DNA of 64,000 bases from Microbulbifer rhizosphaerae (lineage in GTDB: Bacteria; Pseudomonadota; Gammaproteobacteria; Pseudomonadales; Cellvibrionaceae). The stretch is taken from contig NZ_JACHWZ010000020.1 of the NCBI RefSeq assembly GCF_014191725.1, positions 35,924 to 99,923 on the forward strand. The letters are read 5' to 3'. Positions 38,422-46,841 of the stretch are shown here, piece after piece (within the stretch, counting starts at the first letter, position 1; every line of letters starts with the position of its first letter). The notes beneath the pieces are model-generated. The model was not told the origin of the DNA. It did not search any database and saw nothing but the letters and a program-made list of their open reading frames with translations. Made by a program: the position numbers and the translations under genes.

Positions 38422-38631
38422 AAGAACCTACAATTCACATTTGCCTCGAAATTACCACCACCCCGCCATTGCCTCCAATATCGAGGCAATGAAAGCCTCC
38501 ATCCACTCACCCGCGTAGATAAATAAATGCCCAACTTTCATACTTCCCACAGATAACCTGGCCCGAGGACCGCCCCTCTCCTTTCGTCTCGAATTTTGAG
38601 ACATGCCGTTCTGCCTCTACTGTCGGGGCAA

Positions 38632-38919
38632 ATGTTCGGCTCATCCCTGTACAGTCCCAAATACGACGACCTTCGAGAATGGTTGAAAAGGGCCAGGGGT
38701 GAGTCTGGGCTATCGCAAAGAGCACTTTCAGAGAGGCTCGGACTTCACCACTCCATAGTCGGTAAACTGGAATCCGGTGATCGCAAGTTTGAGCTTTACG
38801 AATTTATAAGTTACTGCGAAGCGATAAATGTAGATCCCGAAGAGGCTTTCAAGTTCGCTTTAAATTCGCACAAAAAGTCTAAAGAAATATTCATGTTAGA
38901 GTTTCAGCTACCAAGTTGA
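38632..38919 (+). CDS. XRE-family HTH regulator
   Basis: 95 residues from the ATG at 38632. The Cro/C1-type HTH spans about residues 12-67 (LREWLKRARGESGLSQRALS, HHSIVGKLESGDRKFELYEF). Single-domain DNA-binding protein of the kind seen with toxin-antitoxin or defence loci. It lies between the VIT gene region and a broken duplicate of that region, at the edge of the accessory island. Confidence 0.8.
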   Translation: MFGSSLYSPKYDDLREWLKRARGESGLSQRALSERLGLHHSIVGKLESGDRKFELYEFISYCEAINVDPEEAFKFALNSHKKSKEIFMLEFQLPS

Positions 38920-38920
38920 C

Positions 38921-39208
38921 ATCGCCGTCATCTACAGAGCCCTGCTCCGGCTGCTCACCATCAAATCGCCCCGCAACTGCATCACCGGCTACGTTCTGGC
39001 GACAATATCCGCGCTAGGCCCGGCGGCGCCTCGCGCTGGCCGGAGATGAGGTGGACCGTAGGGGTTAGAGTGGTGACCATGGTGGCCATCTATTGGGTTG
39101 GAAAGGGATTTGGAATGGTGGCAGGTTAGAGCGAGGATTGTCGCCTCTCTCGACCTGCCACAATGCTATCCAGTGTCCCAATCAGGCGCCTATACTCCTG
39201 CGGTGGCC
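38921..39208 (+). pseudogene. Degraded duplicate of VIT 3' end and adjacent gene
   Basis: From 38921 to 39129 the DNA follows the last part of the VIT gene, including the ends ACCATGGTGGCCA and GGTTAG, with substitutions and indels. From about 39130 it follows the C-terminal codons of the neighbouring minus-strand gene at 38122. The unit is cut off just before the AHH toxin promoter. It explains the 380-bp apparent gene-free gap. Confidence 0.75.
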
Positions 39209-39214
39209 AGAATC

Positions 39215-39293
39215 AAATTTACTGGAAAAAAATTTACCAATCCCTGTAAATTTCTTTTGATTTGTTTACCATAGGGCCTCCAAATAAGGAGGT
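39215..39293 (+). promoter_or_regulatory. Upstream region and RBS of the AHH toxin gene
   Basis: An AT-rich segment with the inverted repeat AAATTTAC (39215-39222) / GTAAATTT (39246-39253) and a further AATTTACC between them. It could be an operator or part of the promoter. A consensus ribosome-binding site AAGGAGGT lies at 39286-39293, 6 nt before the ATG. Confidence 0.45.
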
Positions 39294-39299
39294 TTACGA

Positions 39300-40016
39300 A
39301 TGGAGTACGATCACGGAGTTCGTGTCACCCCTTTGGCTCATGAAATGAGCCCTCTTGAACGGGGAATTATGGAGTATCAACTCCAAGTCGAGCAGTATCA
39401 CAAAGATAAGGCAAAAGTATGTAGCTCAGATGGGGAACGTTTTGCCAATGGAGAAGAGCTAGCGAAACGACGGGAATTCCTGGATAGCCGACGGCGGGAC
39501 CTTGTAACTCAAGCAAAAGTCCAAGCGGGACTGGATAAATATCGGAAAAATGCCCGGCAGGAAGATAATGAGTGGATTTATGACGAAGAGCATCATCCCA
39601 CAGGCCTACTGGTGCAATTTATGGAGAGCGAAGGGGACGTAAAACCGGCGAACAACTGCGAGGCACACCACATCATTCCCGGTAGAGGGTGGCGCACTGT
39701 ATATCAAGTGGAAGCCAGATTAAAGCTGCATGACTGCAATATAGGGGTAAATGACCCGATAAACGGGGTTTGGCTACCCGCAAAGATCGAAGATATTCCC
39801 CACTTTATGCTGTCACTAAAGCGCGCCCTACCCCACGGCCCGTTACATACCAAGCAGTACGAAGCCTGGACCAATAGCCAAATGCAAGGGGCACATGATG
39901 AAACCACCGCAAGAATGGCCCTCAGCAACATGCGTAGAATGCTTCTAAACGGTTTCGATTACAAGGAGCTAATAAATACCATGACTCAAAAAAGCAAAAA
40001 GCGTTTGGGACTATGA
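39300..40016 (+). CDS. Stand-alone AHH nuclease toxin
   Basis: 238 residues. The C-terminal half is an AHH nuclease of the HNH/ENDO VII group: CEAHHIIPGRGW (AHH at 122-124), then HDCNIGVNDPINGVWLP (about 150) and ALPHGPLHTKQYEAW (about 180). AHH domains are nuclease warheads of polymorphic toxins. Here there is only a charged helical N-terminal region (about 15-95), with no signal peptide, PAAR, VgrG or Rhs part. The stop overlaps the next gene by 4 bp (ATGA), so toxin and immunity are coupled. AT content is higher than in the flanking housekeeping genes, which suggests transfer. Confidence 0.8.
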   Translation: MEYDHGVRVTPLAHEMSPLERGIMEYQLQVEQYHKDKAKVCSSDGERFANGEELAKRREFLDSRRRDLVTQAKVQAGLDKYRKNARQEDNEWIYDEEHHPTGLLVQFMESEGDVKPANNCEAHHIIPGRGWRTVYQVEARLKLHDCNIGVNDPINGVWLPAKIEDIPHFMLSLKRALPHGPLHTKQYEAWTNSQMQGAHDETTARMALSNMRRMLLNGFDYKELINTMTQKSKKRLGL

Positions 40017-40588
40017 CTTATTATCGAATTAAAGCAGACAAAGATACTTACGGATGGTTTGAGTTGGACATGGATAAGGTATTAAGGGCCTTGGGGCGAA
40101 AGACCTTCTCCAACTTCACCAAAACAGATGCATCCATCATTGACAAATGGGAAGATTTCGACGCACGTTTTGATCCTCCCGATGGTGAGGTTGTCGTCAG
40201 CGCCCGGCCCGACATCACGAGCTGGGGTAGCACTTGCCGCTTAGTGTTAAATGAGAAGGCTTTTGGTGTGCTGAAGCGCTTGCTATCCCCTTACGGCGAG
40301 TTCTTGATCACCCCTTGCGAAGGCCAACGGTACAGGATCTTTAACTGTCGCACTACCAAACCGGCTGACGAATCCAAAAGCCAAAAGGAGATGATGAACG
40401 GGCTGCAAACCGGCCTTATCAACCTCGATTTTGATCCGACGGACATTGCCGGCGCTCCCGTATTCAAAACGGATTATGACCTTTTTGGCTCCCTTTACTG
40501 CGATGAACAATTCAAGAGTCTCGTCGAGGAAAATAGTTTAACAGGCATCACACTGCGGGAAGACCTGGCTACAAGCCCGCTATTATAG
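40013..40588 (+). CDS. Immunity protein (Imm11/DUF1629-like), copy 1
   Basis: 191 residues, translationally coupled to the AHH toxin. The pattern LVLNEKAFGVLKRLLSPYGEFL followed by FKTDYDLFGSLYCDEQFKSLVEE resembles the DUF1629/Imm11-type immunity family often found beside AHH and other HNH-like toxins. Family assignment is by pattern. It presumably binds and blocks the nuclease. A second homologue lies at 41005. Confidence 0.65.
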   Translation: MTYYRIKADKDTYGWFELDMDKVLRALGRKTFSNFTKTDASIIDKWEDFDARFDPPDGEVVVSARPDITSWGSTCRLVLNEKAFGVLKRLLSPYGEFLITPCEGQRYRIFNCRTTKPADESKSQKEMMNGLQTGLINLDFDPTDIAGAPVFKTDYDLFGSLYCDEQFKSLVEENSLTGITLREDLATSPLL

Positions 40589-40674
40589 CCACTCCTGTCC
40601 CCAACCAGGTAAGCAACCAAAGTAGAGCACCAAGCGGAAAAACGAAAGCGTCTGACATTTCAATCGGTACGTTA

Positions 40675-40866
40675 ATGATGTCGATTCAAGCTGTAAAAAA
40701 GGAAACTTCTCGACTTAACCAGTTATTAACATCAGAAACATTGAGAGATGGTGCAGACATTCAGGATTTGCTTCTTTCTTATGAGGAAGCAGAATCTGAG
40801 CTTGAAAAGCTGTACATAAAAAAACAGAAATTCACAAAGAATTATCCGGATTACGAGCCCCTCTGA
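40675..40866 (+). CDS. Small coiled-coil protein
   Basis: 63 residues, mostly one charged helix (VKKETSRLNQLL, EEAESELEKLYIKKQKF). It sits between the two immunity genes and has no strong ribosome-binding site. No family recognised. It may be a small immunity-associated protein or not a gene. Confidence 0.45.
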   Translation: MMSIQAVKKETSRLNQLLTSETLRDGADIQDLLLSYEEAESELEKLYIKKQKFTKNYPDYEPL

Positions 40867-41004
40867 TACGACAGACTTCTATACACGCGCCGTCTTAGAG
40901 CACGATGTGCCGGCAAATCCACCGCGCTCCACACACCAGCTTGGAGAGAGAGCCCATCCCCCAAAAATTGTTCAGTCAAAAGATTCAACCTGGAATCCGC
41001 AAGC

Positions 41005-41586
41005 ATGAAAGTCTATAAGTTAGTCAACGATTATACGTCATACCAAATGCTGCAACTTGATACGATTCAAATTGTAGAGCAATTGAGCAGAGAGGACTTG
41101 ATTCGTCAGATACGAAAAATGACCAGCTCTAACAATTCTTCTCTTATTGCTATTTGGGGTAAGGTTAAATCCACCTTCGCACCTATGACGGATACTCAGG
41201 CAGTGAAAATTCCTGACATTTCCGTGTGGAAGGGGGCCGGCCTGGTATTCTCCGGCCGCGCTCATGCCTACTTCAAATTAATGTTAGAGCCATTTGGCGA
41301 ATTCTTGCCCGTAAATATTGAAGGGGATGACTTCTATCTTTTCCATCTTATGGAGGAAGGCAAAGTAGACCTTAATAATAGCTCACGCAAAAATGACGAA
41401 TTCGGAGAACCGGAGACAGTTACAGAACTGAAATTTGATAGTGAAAATATAGAAGATAAACTCCTTTTCAAATCGAAATATGAGCTCTACATTTCTTCAT
41501 TTTGCAACCAAACATTTAAAGATTTATATGAAAACTATGGTATGGAAGGCCTTATTTTCGAAGATAATTTAGCGAGGATTTATTAA
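41005..41586 (+). CDS. Immunity protein (Imm11/DUF1629-like), copy 2
   Basis: 193 residues. It aligns with copy 1 at 40013 across its length: LVFSGRAHAYFKLMLEPFGEFLP here against LVLNEKAF-LLSPYGEFL there, and FKSKYELYISSFCNQTFKDLY against FKTDYDLFGSLYCDEQFKSL. Identity is low, so it is an old paralogue or a separately acquired immunity gene without its own toxin. Strongly AT-rich. It ends 65 bp before the decayed end of the CRISPR array. Confidence 0.65.
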   Translation: MKVYKLVNDYTSYQMLQLDTIQIVEQLSREDLIRQIRKMTSSNNSSLIAIWGKVKSTFAPMTDTQAVKIPDISVWKGAGLVFSGRAHAYFKLMLEPFGEFLPVNIEGDDFYLFHLMEEGKVDLNNSSRKNDEFGEPETVTELKFDSENIEDKLLFKSKYELYISSFCNQTFKDLYENYGMEGLIFEDNLARIY

Positions 41587-41651
41587 ATCATCACAGACTA
41601 CATCTGCGCCAGACTCGACGCTGCCCCGCGCAGGCCAATGATATGGAATCA

Positions 41652-41961
41652 GAAACACCAAATGTGTGGGGAAGACGAGGTAATGATGGCATCGGCGGAG
41701 CAGATCATGGAAATACCCCACGTGCATGGGGAAGACACATCCATCACCGCCTGCATGGCCTCGGCCATAGAAACACCACATGCGAAGGGAAGACGGAGGC
41801 CCTGAAAAGTGACTTAGAAACCCACGTGCGTGGCGAAGACCAAGGTCTGGAAGTGCTATCAAGCCGGCCTAGAAACACCCCCTTAGGCGTGAGGAAAACC
41901 ACGCCGGCCTCGACCTCGCGGCCATAGCGCTTGGAAACACCTCCACGGGCGTGGGGAAAAC
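41652..41961 (-). CRISPR. Decayed leader-distal CRISPR repeats
   Basis: Six recognisable but mutated repeats at 41652-41676, 41710-41736, 41770-41794, 41817-41840, 41872-41899 and 41934-41961. They carry substitutions and deletions that become fewer towards the main array; the last differs by one base. Spacers are still mostly 31-34 nt, but one is reduced to 22. This is the expected decay at the trailer end. Confidence 0.85.
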
Positions 41962-41994
41962 CGATCATCATAAACCACCGCAACCAGCTAACGG

Positions 41995-43242
41995 GAAACA
42001 CCCCCACGGGCGTGGGGAAAACGTTTTGTTGCTGGCGATAGATACCGGGGTGCTGGAAACACCCCCACGGCGTGGGGAAAACGGCTTGCCGGACTGTATA
42101 GCCCGCACTACCTCAGAAACACCCCCACGGGCGTGGGGAAAACCAGCAATTTGTGACCGCACTTCCGCGCGTATGGGAAACACCCCCACGGGCGTGGGGA
42201 AAACTGGCGAAAAAAGCCCGTGCGGCACCGTACATGAGAAACACCCCCACGGGCGTGGGGAAAACAGTTCAACCTGCACAAAACGCTACCCCACCAGGGA
42301 AACACCCCCACGGGCGTGGGGAAAACTACCTCATTGTCCGGGTCCCACTCCCTGCGATAGAAACACCCCCACGGGCGTGGGGAAAACAAACAGATAGACC
42401 CGTGTCTGAACCACAGGCTAGAAACACCCCCACGGGCGTGGGGAAAACGCTTCCTCGCCGATCAAAGTCTCTCCCGTCAGAGAAACACCCCCACGGGCGT
42501 GGGGAAAACATGAACTAACTATCAAATCTAAAGCGGGCGACGGAAACACCCCCACGGGCGTGGGGAAAACGTTTTTGTACCCAGTAGGCGTAGCCTTCCA
42601 CTGGAAACACCCCCACGGGCGTGGGGAAAACAAGCAAAAATCTTACAACCACAAACGGCATATAGAAACACCCCCACGGGCGTGGGGAAAACCGGATCAT
42701 ATGGCTGAGATTGGGCTTATGACCGGAAACACCCCCACGGGCGTGGGGAAAACGCCAGGCGAAATTAGTTTCTGAATCTCCGTAGAGAAACACCCCCACG
42801 GGCGTGGGGAAAACCGCCATGTGCTTCCCGACAAACCTCTTGCACCCAGAAACACCCCCACGGGCGTGGGGAAAACGTTCGCACAATAAAATCGACAGAC
42901 ACTACCTGAGAAACACCCCCACGGGCGTGGGGAAAACGGCCGGTACGTGGAGGACTGGGAATACGAAGCAGAAACACCCCCACGGGCGTGGGGAAAACTA
43001 GAGGGGCTTTTTACGATCGTCCTGCGCACGGGAAACACCCCCACGGGCGTGGGGAAAACGCGGACCATAGTCCGGTTATGACTTGGCTACTGGAAACACC
43101 CCCACGGGCGTGGGGAAAACTCGATGTATTGCAAAATGTCGTCGCCGTGACTAGAAACACCCCCACGGGCGTGGGGAAAACTGATCCCTGGAATGACGGC
43201 GCAGCCTTTATCAGGAAACACCCCCACGGGCGTGGGGAAAAC
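41995..43242 (-). CRISPR. Type I-E CRISPR array
   Basis: Twenty-one near-identical repeats at 61-nt spacing. On the crRNA (minus) strand the 28 fixed bases start GTTTTCCCCACG and end GGGGTGTTTC; a 29th position is always C or T. Counting it, spacers are 32 nt, as in type I-E, except one of 33 before the repeat at 42849. The repeat at 42056 lacks one G. Orientation is set by the decayed repeats at the low-coordinate end and by cas2 at the high-coordinate end. New spacers should enter at 43242. Confidence 0.97.
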
Positions 43243-43289
43243 TGCAACATATTGTTAAAGAGCAGCCCCTAAAACACAAGATCTATGAA
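43243..43289 (-). promoter_or_regulatory. CRISPR leader with rrn-type boxA
   Basis: Only 47 bp separate the cas2 stop codon from the first repeat. At 43251-43264 the minus strand reads TGCTCTTTAACAAT, identical to the rRNA-operon boxA that recruits the Nus antitermination complex. It lies 8 bp before the first repeat. The short leader suggests that transcription enters from within or upstream of cas2. Confidence 0.75.
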
Positions 43290-43577
43290 TTATTGAGTTT
43301 TTAGGGTTTCGATGACTAACTGCAGGCCACTGATGCTGGTCAGTGCTTTTCGAGTAGGCCCGATAGTTCTCACTTCATAGCCTGGGGGCCTTGGTAGTGA
43401 TCGGAAAATGACCACGCCGGAGCTGACCGGGCAATATTTGTACAAATAATAAACAACCGTGTTCGCTACCGAGTCCTTAACTCCCGACACGAAAACATTT
43501 GGTCTTGGCTCAATAAACCACAACTTCATCCGCCCCCGGACTGCCGGAGGCAAATCATTTGCGATTACGACGAGCAC
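43290..43577 (-). CDS. cas2: CRISPR-associated protein Cas2e
   Basis: 95 residues of the type I-E Cas2 form. It opens MLVVIANDLPPAVRGRMKLW and contains NVFVSG, the E. coli Cas2-like pattern. It dimerises between two Cas1 dimers in the spacer-integration complex. Its start lies within the 3' end of cas1 (23-bp overlap). Confidence 0.95.
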   Translation of the reverse strand: MLVVIANDLPPAVRGRMKLWFIEPRPNVFVSGVKDSVANTVVYYLYKYCPVSSGVVIFRSLPRPPGYEVRTIGPTRKALTSISGLQLVIETLKTQ

Positions 43578-44430
43578 GCTTCTCTCCTAGAATTTCTGGA
43601 ATATCCAAGGCCAATTTAGCCAAAAGATCCATATCTATGACTCGATCACGAAATGCTTCCGAAACCTTGTGCTTGTTGTATTGCCCGGCCATTTCCCTTG
43701 TCAGATAAAATGCCAGGTCTATACACAAATTTTCTTTGTACAGATCCGCGAGATCATAAATAAATGGAAGCGGACTTCCAGAGTGAATAAAACCAATGTG
43801 CGGAGAGTAACCCATGCTATGGGCCGCTGAGCAGAGAATGCCGTACAGGGCTGCGTTACATGCGGTGAGAATACGGTTTGTAGTATCACTAGCCTCGAAT
43901 TTCCCGGGAACAAATTTTCTACCCTTCCATCCCACCTGATAGTTCGTGGCTTTTGACTGGTAAAGGGCACGGACACGGCTTCCCTCCATTCCCATCATTT
44001 CCTTTAGACTCTTTCCCTCCAAGTTTGCGTCAGGAAAACGGCGGGCAAACATGCGGCGAGCGACTTCGACGGATCTTTCAGGATCTGCAGACTGTTCAAT
44101 CTGGTGTCTCAGGTTGCGAGTATCCGCTGTCGGCAAGAAACCCGCCGCATAAAACAGCAGACTGTCTTCTCCCACCCAACACACAGCACAGTTGGCCGCT
44201 GTAGCGGTTTTGATGGCATCATGGGTTACCGTAGATCCGGGCCCCAGCAGTAATGCATTGAGAGTGGCTACGGGTAGTGGCACCACATTTTTTTCTGAAT
44301 CAATCCATTTGATGCTACTGTCATCAATTTCCAGCCTGCCCCGCTCCAGATAAAGGAATGGGTATTTATCCTTTACCTGGGGCAGGGAGTCACGGGTGAC
44401 CTTGACGAACAGGCGCTGTCCAGAGGCCAT
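43555..44430 (-). CDS. cas1: CRISPR-associated integrase Cas1e
   Basis: 291 residues, type I-E subfamily. Metal-site residues appear in place: Glu in MMGMEGSRVRALY, His in GYSPHIGFIHSG, and Asp in FIYDLADLYKENLCIDLAF. It inserts new spacers at the leader end of the array. The upstream gene cas5e ends 3 bp before it. Confidence 0.96.
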   Translation of the reverse strand: MASGQRLFVKVTRDSLPQVKDKYPFLYLERGRLEIDDSSIKWIDSEKNVVPLPVATLNALLLGPGSTVTHDAIKTATAANCAVCWVGEDSLLFYAAGFLPTADTRNLRHQIEQSADPERSVEVARRMFARRFPDANLEGKSLKEMMGMEGSRVRALYQSKATNYQVGWKGRKFVPGKFEASDTTNRILTACNAALYGILCSAAHSMGYSPHIGFIHSGSPLPFIYDLADLYKENLCIDLAFYLTREMAGQYNKHKVSEAFRDRVIDMDLLAKLALDIPEILGEKRARRNRK

Positions 44431-44433
44431 GGG

Positions 44434-45144
44434 CTACTCCACCGGTAACACGGTTACCCGCCGGTCGCGGTACAGCTTGTGCTCGCCAAACTGCAAGGGC
44501 ACATCGTTGAGAGCCAGCACTTCCCCGTCATGCTCCCCCTGAAGTACCTGAAATACCGACTGTCGGTTCTTGGACGTCGCCAATTCTCTGGTCTTGTCCA
44601 TCGCCTGCGCTGCGTCACCGTGGATGCCCTGAGCGATAAACTCGGTGGGAACACAGTTCTTGCGGCCCAGGTACAGATCCCACACCGGGTTTTGCAAGGC
44701 TGCTTCCACGGTGGTCAACTCATCTTTCGGCCCTTGGAGGATGACAGCAAACGCCATGTCCTGGAGGTAGTAGCGGTATGTCATTTTGGTGCCACCACCT
44801 ACGGCTTTTGTGCCTTCGCTGGTTTTTGGGATCAGCAGTGTCTGCCAGGGGTCACTGTCGTCATAACCACTGCCCACCATCTGAAAATCCCTCATCAGCG
44901 GTTGCCGGGGCAAAGGTTTCCCGAGCCTGTCGGCAAGCACATAGGCCACTACCTGCATGTCTCGGTCTGCCCAGCGCGCCAGCCATTCAGTCTGCTCACC
45001 GCCTGCACCCAAGGCACAGCAGAGCAGGCCCAGTACCCCAGACTTGGTCGGAAAGTCCAGGCTATCGCGTCGCCCGAACTTGGAGTCGTGCCCCCAAGAC
45101 TGGAGGGGGGCCTCCAGCCACAGCAGCAGATAAGGGTCACTCAT
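44434..45144 (-). CDS. cas5e: Cascade subunit Cas5e (CasD)
   Basis: 236 residues from the ATG at 45144 (MSDPYLLLWLEAPLQSWG), the hallmark Cas5 start with the first beta-strand and QSWG. Internal SGVLGLLCCALG is also typical. In Cascade it caps the 5' handle of the crRNA. Confidence 0.94.
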   Translation of the reverse strand: MSDPYLLLWLEAPLQSWGHDSKFGRRDSLDFPTKSGVLGLLCCALGAGGEQTEWLARWADRDMQVVAYVLADRLGKPLPRQPLMRDFQMVGSGYDDSDPWQTLLIPKTSEGTKAVGGGTKMTYRYYLQDMAFAVILQGPKDELTTVEAALQNPVWDLYLGRKNCVPTEFIAQGIHGDAAQAMDKTRELATSKNRQSVFQVLQGEHDGEVLALNDVPLQFGEHKLYRDRRVTVLPVE

Positions 45145-45152
45145 GGCACACC

Positions 45153-46181
45153 TCACTGCACATGGCTTTGCAGAGATTCCACCAGAGCGTCGATACTGAA
45201 ATCTTCGTCTTCACCCCAGTCATAGGCGGCCAGCTTGCCAAACAGGGAACCGGCCAGTTTTTCTTTCTTCTCCAGATAGTTCTTTAAGTTTTCAATGCTT
45301 GGTTGTAAGTAGCCACCTTCACAGGCTTTGACCGATGTCTCGAAAGGCACCTGCAAACGCTGCCCTTTGCGTACCATTACACGGGCAAACTCCCACGGGC
45401 TGGCACCAGACTGGGTGGTCTGTCGGGCATTGGGCACGGCGACAAACAAGGCTTTGGTAAATGCCTCAATGGCTTTTTTCAGATCAAACTCGCCCATAGT
45501 CTGCGCCAACTGGCCAAGATCCAGGCTGATATAGCGGTAATAGGTGGCCGAATTGAACTCCAGGCTACCCATGTGGGCGGAGCCGGGCTCATCCTGACGG
45601 TCGTCCAGCGCAGTGAAGAATTCCACTTCGTTGCTGACCTTATGGGTGGAAATGGCATGGGAGAAGGATGCTGCCGCTTCCACATTCATTTCGGCAGCCT
45701 TGGCCACCATGCGGCCAAACAGGGCGATATCCAACGCATCCTCCGCCGGATTCAGCGCTTTCTTTGCCACCTTGGCCAGCTCCTTATCCTTGATCTTACT
45801 ATCGTCAAATCCCCTTTCAGCAGCATAGGCAGCAAAGGCCGCCGCTTCGGTCTCGCTGACAAACAGCAAGGTATCATCGATCAACTGAGCGGCGATTTTT
45901 GTACCACAGACTGCGGCTTGCTCTTCATTGGCTCCAGCTTCCCGACACGCCTTTACGAAGATCTCTTCCGCTTTCTTGGTGCGAATACCCAGTTTGATGC
46001 CGAATTCCTGCATAGCCAGGCGAACCTGCCGCTTCCAGCACTGGGAGCTGACCCGCGCACGGGGGACCCCGCCGACGATGGCGGACTTGGGCGCACCCAC
46101 GTCATCGCGGTTCAAGCAGGTTACCGGGAAGGATTGCAGAATGTGGTACTCAATACGGGTGTTAGTATAAGCGTTGGTCAT
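45153..46181 (-). CDS. cas7e: Cascade backbone subunit Cas7e (CasC)
   Basis: 342 residues. The N-terminal FPVTCLNRDDVGAPKSA and RARVSSQCWKRQVR are the signature of the type I-E Cas7/Cse4 family. Six copies form the filament along the crRNA in the E. coli complex. Confidence 0.96.
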   Translation of the reverse strand: MTNAYTNTRIEYHILQSFPVTCLNRDDVGAPKSAIVGGVPRARVSSQCWKRQVRLAMQEFGIKLGIRTKKAEEIFVKACREAGANEEQAAVCGTKIAAQLIDDTLLFVSETEAAAFAAYAAERGFDDSKIKDKELAKVAKKALNPAEDALDIALFGRMVAKAAEMNVEAAASFSHAISTHKVSNEVEFFTALDDRQDEPGSAHMGSLEFNSATYYRYISLDLGQLAQTMGEFDLKKAIEAFTKALFVAVPNARQTTQSGASPWEFARVMVRKGQRLQVPFETSVKACEGGYLQPSIENLKNYLEKKEKLAGSLFGKLAAYDWGEDEDFSIDALVESLQSHVQ

Positions 46182-46196
46182 AATGATCTTCCTGAA

Positions 46197-46841
46197 TTAA
46201 GCAAAGGGATTATCGGTAATTGGAACAATCTGCAACAAACCACAGCCATAGGCGCGGGCGCGGCCTATACCCTGGGTGAAGCTGGCAGTGAAACGGGCTT
46301 TGTCGGTAATACGTAGCATGCCCTGCACATGGGCCTGGGCAATTGTGACCTGGCGCTGCTGCTTATCCTTGAATTGCAGAACTTCGATCTTGTCCACCTG
46401 CAAATTCCTGATGGTCACGTCAAAGCCCCAACTGGCTGTAGCGCGCTCTGCGAACCACTCGGCCACTGCTTCGCGGCCACGTACCGGCACCAGCTTACGA
46501 CTGGCGCTGTCACGCCGGGTGGGGTTGACGATCACCTTGAATCGATACAGGTCATATTCCAGAAAGTTCTCGGGAATCGGCTTGCTGTGCACCTCGCCGT
46601 ACCGGCCGTCCACCGCCACCATGGGCTCACGGTTGGCCAGCATAAGAATCTTTCGGCCCCGGTAATCACCGCCCTGATCGGCGTAGAGAATACCGCTGAC
46701 GATACTCGCCTGTTTTTCTCCCGCATCGCGCACATCATCATAGAGGCTGTACACCACCCGATGCAGAGAGTAGGCATCGGTGATGCGCAGGGCCCTGACC
46801 GAGCGGCGATCCAGATGCAGCACGCTGGCAACCATGTTCAT
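46197..46841 (-). CDS. cas6e: crRNA endonuclease Cas6e (CasE)
   Basis: 214 residues from the ATG at 46841, which overlaps the cse2 stop by 4 bp. His27 in DAYSLHRVVYSLYDD matches the catalytic His of Cas6e. The C-terminal glycine-rich loop GIGRARAYGCGLLQI is typical. It cuts each repeat of the precursor at the base of the hairpin. Here it lies before cas7e, not after cas5e as in E. coli. Confidence 0.94.
   Translation of the reverse strand: MNMVASVLHLDRRSVRALRITDAYSLHRVVYSLYDDVRDAGEKQASIVSGILYADQGGDYRGRKILMLANREPMVAVDGRYGEVHSKPIPENFLEYDLYRFKVIVNPTRRDSASRKLVPVRGREAVAEWFAERATASWGFDVTIRNLQVDKIEVLQFKDKQQRQVTIAQAHVQGMLRITDKARFTASFTQGIGRARAYGCGLLQIVPITDNPFA

Noticed and set aside
42108..43068. Small open frames within the CRISPR array, repeating FPTPVGVF or ETPPRAWGK
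   Set aside because: They are translations of the CRISPR repeats and spacers, not proteins.
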